Shown piece by piece: positions 33,607 to 42,727 of a stretch of 64,000 nucleotides of DNA; position 1 is the first letter of the stretch, and each line of letters starts with the position of its first letter. The notes below the pieces were generated by a model that made no database searches, had not been told where the DNA came from, and saw nothing but the letters and a program-made list of their open reading frames with translations. The stretch covers positions 744,001 through 808,000 of the forward strand of contig BSBM01000871.1 of assembly GCA_027924585.1 (NCBI GenBank), read 5' to 3'. The position numbers and the translations under genes were made by a program. This stretch comes from Larix kaempferi. Its lineage: Eukaryota; Streptophyta; Pinopsida; Pinales; Pinaceae.

Positions 33607-35720
33607 TTCCCTGAGACATTCTCGTCTCCTACGGGGCTAGTCCCGCAGCACGGTTCACTTGAAAACACTCATCACAGGCATAGAGCCTCGTCATCAGATC
33701 CTGACGCCCCTTATTTTACATCTGATTCTGAATCAGAGATACCCATATTCACCGCTCCGTCTAGCCCCATGGATGGCGTGACTTCCAACCCCTTTTATGG
33801 TGGGATCGTTGGTGGTGGGTCCACCACTATCCCTGCTACCACTTCAGCATCCATCCCCATTATACCTTCTGTAGGCCCTACACCTGGTATTCTTGTCACT
33901 AAATCCATCCCTATGATAAGTGGATCTGTTACAACTGCAGTCCCATTGGTGACTAGTAGCACACTTAGGAGTGCGGGACCTTCCTACATGATTCCCCCAC
34001 CTTTGACTGGAGGTCCCACGATCCCCATCATGACTCATACCATTTCTCCACACATTGGGGGAAGTGGCCCCACCATTTCCTCCACGGATAACACATATTC
34101 CCCTGCACCCATGCCCCATCTTTTTTCCAGTTTTCCATTCATGGCTAGCCTCAACCTCCCTCATCTGGCCAGATTGACCAATGACCCGGTTCGACATGAC
34201 CCCACTTGGCCTCACATGCCTACCAAACTCCCCTCGAACATCCCTAAGTTCGAAGGGAAGGCAGGTGAAGACCCCCAAACCACATCATGTCCTTCCATTT
34301 GTGGTGTTTCTCCAACTCCATAGTGGATGACTCCATTTGCCTTCTCCTTTTACAACGGACCTTCACTGGCACTGCAGCTAAGTGGTACATCGAACAACCC
34401 TATGGGACACATTCCACCTTCACATCCCTTGCTTCAAATTTCCTGTAGTTCTTCGAGTTACCAGTCCATCATGACGTTGGTGTAGAGATCCTAATATCTT
34501 GCAGACAGAATATGGCTACCCACATCACTGACCACATTCATGAGTTGCATAAATGTCGAATTTTATGCAAGATTAAGTTGGACGACCGCATCTTCCTAGA
34601 TTGGTTTTTGAAATCTCTTATATCAGTTATCGCCAAATATGTGGCATCTGAATGGCCCCAATCCGAAGAAGAATCCATTCTGAAAGCCCAGTAATTTGAC
34701 CTCATCTATGCTCAATCCGGCTACTTGTACTCCATCCTACCTAATGCACCCCGCGACAACTCCTCCTAGAACGATGCACTGGGGGAATCCCACACTGCTG
34801 ATGGCATTATTGGACATGTCACATCTCCCACCCAACCTTACACTGCTATACCACTACTCCTGGCCCCGACCTCTCATGCACCACAACCCATTCTAGAGCA
34901 ACAGCTTTGTATGTTCCTAGGACCCAAACCCCTCACGTCCATGGACCTTCTTGTCCACTGTAGTTTTATGGTCACGCAGCACCCACTTACACAGAACCTA
35001 TTGCCTATTACCATCAACAGACCCCACCACGGGCAGCACCTGCACAACCTCAAGCCCCTCCAATGTATTATCCACTGCAGGAAGCACCTGCACAACCCCA
35101 GCGTCCTCTTGCTTACTACCCACCACAAGCAGCACCAACGCTTACTCAACCACAAAATCCTACCAATCCCCAAGGGCAAGTCTACACCCAATAAAACAAG
35201 CATGCCCAATGAAATCAACAAGGCCAACAAAACCAGGGAATAGGACGTAACCATGGGAACAACCAACCCCAAGATCAAGGCGGCCAACCCCCCAATCCCC
35301 CAAACAACAACAACGCCGCCCCAGCCAATCAAAACCCTAACAAACCACCTCATCAAGGGAAGAACCCTAATCTACGAACAAACCACCCATGTTCTATATG
35401 CATGGTATACGGCCATTACACACACACTTGTCCCCATCTAGAGCAAGCTCACCAACTTTGGACCGATGAAGCCCAACACCAAGGACATGTTGCACATCCA
35501 ACACCATCCAACCTCAAGCACAACTGATGGTACTGCAGAATCCCTTACCCACATAAGGAGTGGTAAACACCCAACCATTGGCTCCCCCTCAAGGGGCTGC
35601 ACCACCACAACAGCAAATCACTTATGTTGCACCTGCTAGTCAACCCATGGAATCGGGTACCCATCACTTCTCATGATGTCATCGGCTGACGTCAACCTCC
35701 AAACACGCTGAAATCAGTAT
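33607..35720 (+). pseudogene. gag of Tat-3
   Basis: Open from about 33607; the first in-frame ATG is at 33769. The N-terminus is Ser/Thr/Pro/Gly-rich. The capsid segment has KLPSNIPKFEGKAGEDPQ near 34220, matching E1, then after a frame change TFTGTAAKWYIEQPYGTHS and IKLDDRIFLDWFLKSL. A Pro/Gln/Tyr-rich segment (about 34950-35230) precedes a zinc knuckle, CSICMVYGHYTHTC, at about 35388-35430 with standard C-x2-C-x4-H-x4-C spacing. Several stops and frameshifts. Confidence 0.8.
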
Positions 35721-35780
35721 GGTTCCACCACCGAAACCATTCATGCCAACAAGGCTACTAATGCTCTTCCCATTGATTAG

Positions 35781-36330
35781 TTGTTATGTATACCCGCAAC
35801 ACCGTGCGATGGGGCCCCTAAAGCTCCCCGCTTCCCATTACGTCGCATTAATAACAACCCTAACACATGCGTTTCCCCCAATTATAATATCGTGGATGAC
35901 TTAGCCAAGTCCCCTGTTGCTATTTCATCCCTCGAGGTTTTAAAAAAAATTCCTACACAGCGCAAAACATTGTTATCTGCTATCAGTGCGATAGACCCTT
36001 CAAACTCATGGACGATGGCATTCGATTTGGACCAATCCGAACCATGCATGCCTTCCACATTAGCATTTCAATTTTATGTGTCAATCTGAAATCTTGTTAT
36101 CCATCAATGCATCATCGATGAGGGTGCCTCCACATGCGTTATGTCTATATTTGTGTGGCAGAAGCTCGGATCCCCTACACTACAGCCATCCACGACTTCC
36201 CTACGAGCTTAAGATGGCCAATCAGCTCAAACCCAAGGCCTCCTGGCCAACGTTCCAATCCAATTAGCTGGTAAAACGATCCTTATCGACATTGAGGTCA
36301 TCAACACACAGCTCGATTACAACCTACAAC
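35781..36330 (+). pseudogene. Pre-protease and protease of Tat-3, truncated
   Basis: NYNIVDDLAKSPVAISSLEV (about 35880-35940) matches the E1 pre-protease block. The active site IIDEGASTCVMS is near 36110, followed by LRAYDGQSAQTQGLL and DIEV-x-DYNL near 36325. The normal continuation LLGRNW is absent; sequence after DYNL is unrelated. One stop before the active site. DEG is the usual Tat form of the catalytic triplet. Confidence 0.85.
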
Positions 36331-36974
36331 AAATTAGTGCATACACCAAACTACCAGAAGATCTCTAATGCCTAAGGGAAGAAATCAAAGCCAACACCAT
36401 CGTAAGGTCAAGCATCCACTAAGAAATCTATCTTAACGGTGCATACCTATCATGGGACATCTCTCATCTTGCAATCTATCTCATACCATCTAAGGGCTAG
36501 TCATACACCATGTACCCCAAATATCATTGAGCACCCACAACATGGTGTAAACACTTTCAGAGTAACCTGAAATTCTAACACTACCTCCTTATGAGGAAAT
36601 TGGTTACACTGACAATTGTCAACTCCCTTTGCATAAATATACAAATCTTCTATCTACAAATCAGTATTGGTTGGGATCCCAAAATCAACCACTGTCAACT
36701 GCGACAAAATTGTCAATCGATCTATCACAAGATCTCAATCCTCCAATGGATAAAGACCACCAATTAATATGAAGAAATATCTCCCTGGAGAAAAATATTA
36801 CTACCAACCTCCAACATCATCCAAATCAATTTCATGGCCTAACATCAATCCATATCATGAACTCTCTAGGATGTCCTACAAAGATAGTCACATCTCCATA
36901 CAAGATCAAGTTGATATTGGAATATAAATGTCATGGAATAGTAATCAAATCATGCAAGGTCATCATCAACCTAT
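36331..36974. other. Unassigned segment between Tat-3 and Copia-B
   Basis: I see no coding, LTR or repeat match here. It holds the breakpoint between truncated Tat-3 and Copia-B and may be either the lost parts in very decayed form or filler DNA. Confidence 0.4.
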
Positions 36975-38820
36975 TCACATGAGAATCCCTCCCATTCTCC
37001 GCAAATCCTTCTCCAACATAAATAACTTGAACTGGGTCAAGTCCCTCATCATGAGAGAACCTAAAGAAAGAATATCATCAAGGAGAACTCTCTTTTTTTT
37101 ATAGAATCCATAAACCCTAGATTTGTAATATGTAATACTTCCATCAATTGCATCTCTGGAAGTAGAATCAACAAAATTATTTATCAAGGCATCACACTTA
37201 TCCTCCAATGAGTAACTAGAAGGCTAATGGGTGAATTCAATCTCATCATTATTCCTATCCTCCTTTGTACAACTGGAAGTCTCTTGGATGGAAGAAACCA
37301 ATGCCATATTACTAGCATATCTCCTTGGAGGTACATGTGCCCTCATTGAATATTTGGGTGCTCATCCATGTTCTTGAGCCTTATGAAGTGTCCGAGTAAG
37401 CCATCTCATTCCCCTATAGGTTGGGTGGAAGGTGTGGGTAAATTTTTTCCTAATATCAACTCATTCTTACCTGAATCTAGCTCATCATGAGCCCCAGGCT
37501 CAAATTTTGGAACAAAAATTTCTTCACTCTCCTCAATAATTGAAGGAGGGTCATGTGAACATGAAGCTCTATCATCAAACTTCACATCTCTTCTTACTAC
37601 TTCCTTCTTATGAGATGGAATAGAGACCTTGTATGCTTTGAAATTATCGTCGTATCCAACAAAGATACCCTTGATATTGGAGGGTTCCAAATTTTTCCTC
37701 CTTTCCTCAAGCACATGACTATAAACTAGATTCCCAAACACATGGATATGAGATAGATCTAGTTTCACACCAATAAATTTTTTCTTTGGTATCATGTCCT
37801 TCATGATCCTATGAGGATATATATTCAATATATACATGGATATATTACAAGCCTCAGCCCAATAACTCATGGGAAAATCCTTGGCATGAATCAAATATTT
37901 AGTAGTCTCAATGTTGGATCAATTCTTCTTCCTGGAAACCCCATTCTATTGTCGGTTTTGTAAGGTACAATCAATTCCCTCTTGATTCCTTCTTTGTTGC
38001 ATAAACAATCAAACTTTGTGGAAGTATACTCTCCATAATATGAGTGAAGTACTTTGATCTTCCTTTCTATCTAATTTTCAACCAAATCCTTGAATTATGT
38101 GAATTTGTTGAACACTTCAACTCTAATATTTATAAAATAAATTCAAGTCCTATGAGATCAATCATCAATAAAAGTGCCATAATAGAAACTTCCTATCGAG
38201 GAAGAGGAATAAATAGGTCCACATACATCTAACGGGATCATATAAATACTCCCTCTTGATCTATGCTCATTGTGGAGAAAAGCAATCTTTACATGCTTGC
38301 GAAGAGCACATCCTTGCAATTACCTCCTTCTCTATTTTGAACAATCCCTATACTAGCTTATTCAAGATAAAAAATGATCTATAGTGGAAGTGACCAAAAC
38401 ATCTATGCCATAACTCACTCAACTTGGTATCATCATCCACCAAAGCACCATGTTTCATCACATCTACCTGTAACCCGTAAATACCTCCCATACAAACCCA
38501 TTTTACTAGTACTTGGGTATGTCTTTTTAAAATGACCTCTTCAACATAAACTCAACCATACAACGAATATCTATCATACAAGATATTGAAATAAGATTCT
38601 TCTTCAATCTAGGAACATAGAAAACAATATTCAACTCAAGAACATCACATTAGGTATATGGAAGGAAATAGAGCCAACTCTTCTCATGGGATAAGTAGAA
38701 TCATCAAGTTCCAAACGCATGCCTCCCTCTTCTTATTGAATCCAATTTAATAAAAACCTATCATAAGTTATATGTCTTGAGGATCCATTGTACACATACC
38801 AACAAACACTAGAGATGATG
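36975..38820 (-). pseudogene. Copia-B protease to integrase-RT linker
   Basis: Minus strand from 38820: a protease-like WYVYNGSSRHIT (normally DSG-S-RHMT, so the catalytic aspartate reads asparagine), PRLKKNLIS-like pre-integrase, a CAL-RKH segment with PLDVCGP near 38230, then 37406-37894, the integrase end with DFPMSYWAEACNISMYILN, HVFGNLVYSHV and GIFVGYDDNFKAYKV. Below 37406 comes an acidic linker with PSSY near 37215. RT is missing. Many stops in the integrase core. The upstream gag is nearly absent: only about 200 bp separate protease and primer site. Confidence 0.8.
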
Positions 38821-39018
38821 TTAGAAGATAAATAAGAGACCAATGCCATATACATCTTGATAAATTTGCAATATGAAGAAGATCCAACCCTTCCAAAGGT
38901 CTCAAGCAACCTAAGGTTTCACATCCGATGACCTTAACGAGGTCAAGTACATGTTCCATGTAATCCCCAATTGAAATACAAACACCCTATTACTCAAGAG
39001 TGATCTCAACTATAACAG

Positions 39019-39030
39019 GCTATGATACCA
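39019..39030 (-). other. Primer binding site of Copia-B
   Basis: Minus strand TGGTATCATAGC, one mismatch to the initiator tRNA-Met site, directly next to the LTR at 39031. Confidence 0.9.
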
Positions 39031-40132
39031 TGTGGAAATGTCATGCACTCGGGCAATTAATGCAAAATTGAAAATTCACCTTCTTCTTAGATGTTTTATC
39101 ATATCTTAGCCCTAGAATTTTTAGACTTTAGGATTACTATAAATTAAAGTGTAAAAAATAGTGGAAATATCTCAATAATTTACTTATAACAACCCCAATT
39201 TTCATGACAATTCAAGGAGAAAATATACCAAAGGAAGACATAAGATTTCATCCCTTCTAGGTAAACTTATTAACCAACAACCAGGTCTAAAATGTACTTT
39301 AAAAGTAGAAAATACAACATTATAACATTAGTAAATGTATCCCCGTATATTCTTCCTTAGATCACAAATCACTTAACAATTTTATGTTTTACTTACATCA
39401 AATCATCAAGACATAAATCATTGTAAATAGCAAAGCATAAAGAACATATAGCTCAAAATTCAAATCTACAAATGGAATAAGATATGGATAGCTAACAACT
39501 TCATGTCTAATCTCAAGAAAAAGTACAAGTACAAACCATAGCCTTCTCTCAAGGCTAGTACAAAAATACAACCATCCAAAAATCCCTAGCTAGGGTAAAT
39601 CATCAAACCCTAGCTCAAAAAAAATATCCAAGCACAATTAGAATATCTCTGATACTATCTCCAAGGCAAGACGTCCTCCTCATTTTCTTCTTATTGTTCA
39701 CAAATGCACCCTAGTATTTTCTCTCAAAACCCTAATCTCCAATATCCAAAAGTAAAACCCTGACCCTAGAACTCTCAGATGCTCCAAGATGCACAAGAAG
39801 AACAAGAAACCCTAGCCCTCAAGAGAGAGAGAGAGAGATAGCAAGTACATGTGAAGATCCAAGAAAGAGAAAGAAGAGTGACCATCCCAACATCTACACC
39901 ATAATAGAAAACCCTAGTCATAAGAACAAACCCCAAATGAATAAATTCCATATACACTTCATAACTCCACCTAAGGTTCACATGGAAACCCTAACAACTT
40001 CCAAAAATCTTAGTAAAAAGAAAATATTACAAATGATGATGTGATGATTGTGTAAAAGGACCCTTTCCTTCCTCTATTTATATGATATGTAAGGGACACC
40101 AACAATAATATGTGGACCTAAGCCCTTACAAG
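39031..40132 (-). repeat. 5' LTR of Copia-B, cut by Copia-A(+)
   Basis: Starts TGTGGAAATGTCATGCACTC. Aligns with 29635-30713. A (GA)n run is at 39824-39837. It ends CCTTACAAG, and the other copy continues CCTTACAGGACACAC, so the break at 40132/40133 lies inside the LTR. ACAAG (40128-40132) is the expected left target duplication of Copia-A(+). Confidence 0.85.
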
Positions 40133-40530
40133 TGTTAAATATACAGCATCAGGATACATTCTCCAAACCAATCTTGTGTAGCCAAGATTGATCCTCCCAT
40201 ATAAAGGTGAGCACTTTGATTACCTTCCGTGTAAAGGTTATTCCTCCCATATAGAGGTAATTGATGAAAGTAATGATGTTGTAAATTCTTGTCAGACAAG
40301 GCTCTGGACTTGTGTGTCAAGTCATGATTCTCATGTGAACCTTCTGTATAAAGGTATCCATGAGATGGACCTCCTGTATAGAGGTGAACCTTCCAAATAA
40401 AGGTATCCACGGGATGGACCTCCCGTATAGAGGTTTACCTTCCATATAAAGGTCATGCTTTACTTCTTAAAAGTATTTAATGTTGTTTGATGTATTATTA
40501 ACCATGATCACCAATTGTTATTAAGTCTCT
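40133..40530 (+). repeat. 5' LTR of Copia-A(+), first part
   Basis: TGTTAAATATACAGCATC start, matches 62800-63196 of the 3' LTR. Ends with TCTCT at 40526-40530, left target duplication of E5. Carries the eight 16-bp boxes listed separately. Confidence 0.95.
40193..40453 (+). promoter_or_regulatory. Cluster of eight 16-bp palindrome-like boxes in the LTR U3
   Basis: Boxes fitting CCTYCCRTATARAGGT start at 40193, 40223, 40243, 40340, 40370, 40389, 40419 and 40438. With the neighbouring A several become inverted repeats (ACCTC...GAGGT). The same array is in the 3' LTR (about 62860-63120) and traces are in Copia-A(-). Repeated U3 boxes are typical of LTR enhancers; the TATA-like centre is notable. 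Function inferred. Confidence 0.7.
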
Positions 40531-41906
40531 TGTAATGTCCCCAGTTTGACCCCATGGCATTAAATTGTAAATGATTTAATATTGTTATAAAATTGTGGTG
40601 AGGAGCTCAAGGCCAAGGCCCCGCCATCAATTTAATGATGCATACGGTTTGCGTGCTAGTCAGGCACATTGGAATTTCAACATCATGTAATATGCATTTA
40701 ATAAAAATACCGACAACTAGCTTTGCAATGCAACAAAGAGATGGGGGCATGATTTTATAAGGAATTGGGAGGGAAAACATTCAAACCCTTGAGCCACTCA
40801 AGTCAAGCCAAGTGTCAATGAGAGAACCCATCAAACCCTCAACTACCCATGTTGACTTTTGTACCCAATCGTTGATTTCTCCCAAGAGTTGGTTGAGGTA
40901 GTTAATGCCTTGGGGAATGGGAGGTATGGCTGTCCAAATTCGGGTATGGAAAAGCCACCCTGCATGGGAAATCGTGTTTTGCTTCTTGGGAAAGAAAAGA
41001 GCCATGAATTGCTCCCCAAGCCATTATCCATCAATCAATTTGACTCCCTCACGAGTTGGGAGCTACCTGGGCATTTTTCTCCATGGATTTCCTGTGTTTT
41101 CCTTCATCTTTCCAGCTGGGAAGGGCGTTTTTGTTTTGGTTGCCCATGGGGAAGAGAAAAGAGGGATTTGGGGTTTCAATGGGGATGTTTTGGCCAATTG
41201 AAATGCTCATAACATGTGGGAGAAATCGGGTTGCTCTTTGAGGACGAATTTCCCTTCCCACAGTCTGTTTTAGTAAGCCACGATTTGGGAAAAACCCATG
41301 GAGCCTGTTTTGTAAAATACCCTTGTTGTAAATGTGTATCCCTACCCAATGGTCATTTTTGCTGTGTGTAGAAAGAGTATGTTGGGGTATGGGTAATGGG
41401 TATCTGTTGCTTTGGCTTGAGCTTGAGTGCAAGCATCCAAGGTTCAAATGTAGCCTGATAAACCCAGCTGTGGACTGACTTGGCTTAGATGAAATGATTA
41501 ATTGGCTATGAGAGAGTGAATGTCCCCTTTTCCTTGTAGGAATCATGCCTAGCTCGGGGGTGGTAGTTGTATTGAGAGATTGATGAACACAACTGGCCTA
41601 TGGTTGGGTAGAACATTGCAGCGACATAGCTAGTTGTTTGGGACAATTGCAAAATGGAGATAAGCGTTTTTCTGTCTATGTATTTACTTTTGCAATGTAT
41701 TAATTTGATGACTGTTGATATGCTGTATGCATGAGTAATGTGTGTGGATAATTTTAATTCTGCTATGCATACTTGATTAGTTTTACATCTGCACACAAAT
41801 GATTTACTCATATCATTCTAATGAATGGGCTGATAGAATGTGAAAGCCCCAGAGATTGGCATCATGTTCCCTCCCTTGCCTTGGATGGATGGGTGGGTAT
41901 GTTACA
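40531..41906 (+). repeat. 5' LTR of E5
   Basis: 1376 bp, TGTAATGTCCCCAG to GTATGTTACA. I count about 12 substitutions against the 3' LTR in the first 300 aligned bases and no length change overall. The LTR carries one CCTGATAAACCCAG word (41453-41466) that is the unit of the internal array at 45748-46282. Overlapping ORFs of 117 and 165 codons are present on both strands in both LTRs. Confidence 0.97.
40750..40765 (+). promoter_or_regulatory. Possible TATA box in E5 LTR
   Basis: TGATTTTATAAGGAAT, kept in both LTRs (also about 48129-48144), 220 bp into the LTR. The position fits a U3 promoter, but no start site can be shown from sequence. Confidence 0.3.
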
Positions 41907-41908
41907 TT

Positions 41909-41920
41909 TGGTATCAGAGC
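41909..41920 (+). other. Primer binding site of E5
   Basis: TGGTATCAGAGC, a perfect 12-base match to the plant initiator tRNA-Met site, two bases after the LTR. Confidence 0.97.
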
Positions 41921-42035
41921 TGTTGGTTGCAGCATTGGGCCTTCATGGGCTACCTATCACAACTTGTATAGGTAAGTATGCTTCCTGCTCAGCAGTAATC
42001 ATTAAGAAAATTTTAGAAAAAATTTGGAAATTTGA

Positions 42036-42560
42036 AATTTTCTAAGTGTTTTTGAGTTTTTATGCTAAGTAGGTTTCGGCGCAAGATTTTGAGTTCCGCC
42101 GAAACGGTCGGCTCAAGTTAGCAAGTTGGGCCAAAGCAGTCGGCAAAAAATTAACAAAGTTCGTCGAAAAAGATGGACAAATTTCGGTGAAACTCAGTGA
42201 GTGGAGCCGAAACAGTGGAAGAACTCGGCGAGTTGCACCGATGAAGTTGCATAAGTGCCCGAGGAAAGGAAGAAAAATTTCAAAATTTTTCTAAGTGTTT
42301 TCGGTGGCCGAACTCGACGAGTTGGCTCGAAACTATAGAAGAACTCAGCAAGTTGTCCTGCAACGACGGAAGAACTTGGCAAGATGGTCCGAAATGGCGG
42401 AAGGACTTCTGCGAGTTGGTCCGAAAAATCTCAAAAATTTTCTAAGTGTTTTTGGCGGAAGAACTTAGCGAGTTGCCCCGCAACAGGTCGGAAGAACTCA
42501 ATGATTTGGTCTGCAACAGGCCGGAAGAACTGGATGAGCTGCTCCAAAACAGGGGATTTC
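42036..42560 (+). repeat. Degenerate repeats with CGGAAGAACTCGGCGAG in E5
   Basis: A unit of about 30-35 bp around CCGAAACGGCGGAAGAACTCGGCGAGTTG recurs at least ten times with substitutions. TTTTCTAAGTGTTTT occurs at about 42036, 42289 and 42442 as a second, longer-period mark. No open frame runs through the array. The words CCGAAA and CGAGTT give local CpG richness unusual for the surroundings. Confidence 0.75.
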
Positions 42561-42662
42561 ATCCGTTTTCCAGGGAAATTTTTCAGGTGCCGAAAGTTGA
42601 AAAATGGCTTTGAACTCATGCGCCAGATTGCGCGAAATTGAAGAATTTACAACAAAAAAAAG

Positions 42663-42727
42663 GAGGGCACTGCCCTCGACCCGCCCTGCAGTGGCGCATG
42701 GAAGCCACAAGGGGGAAATCCCCCTTG
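42663..42727 (+). repeat. GC-rich double hairpin in E5
   Basis: GAGGGCA-C-TGCCCTC at 42663-42677 and CAAGGGGG-AAAT-CCCCCTTG at 42708-42727 are two near-perfect inverted repeats 30 bases apart. They follow an A-rich run and lie about 740 bp after the primer site, so an RNA packaging or dimer element is one possibility (inference). Confidence 0.65.

Larger units (their letters stand above)
31025..36330 (+). mobile_element. Tat-3: truncated Tat-like Ty3/gypsy element
   Basis: Plus strand: 5' LTR (31025-31832), primer site, 1.8 kb leader with GC-rich repeats, gag and protease. The homology to E1 stops inside the protease after the DYNL motif near 36330. No RT, integrase or 3' LTR is visible, so the element is truncated, or the rest was lost together with the RT part of Copia-B. 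The gag and protease segments resemble E1, including the pre-protease block. Confidence 0.8.
29635..40132 (-). mobile_element. Copia-B: Ty1/copia element, gutted and interrupted
   Basis: Minus strand. LTR copies at 29635-30713 or beyond and 39031-40132, primer site next to the right LTR, then protease-like and integrase remnants (37209-38820). There is almost no gag and no RT or RNase H. Tat-3 lies between integrase and the left LTR. The right LTR stops where the LTR of Copia-A(+) begins at 40133, and its last bases ACAAG would be the target duplication of that insertion, so the end of Copia-B should lie beyond the right edge of the window. Confidence 0.8.

Noticed and set aside
36975-37208. 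78-codon frame as a separate gene
   Set aside because: It continues the acidic linker after the Copia-B integrase, in frame with upstream copia-like sequence.
40859-41546. ORFs of 117 and 165 codons on opposite strands in the E5 LTR, repeated at 48238-48925
   Set aside because: They are present twice only because the LTR is duplicated, overlap each other on opposite strands and show no domain.
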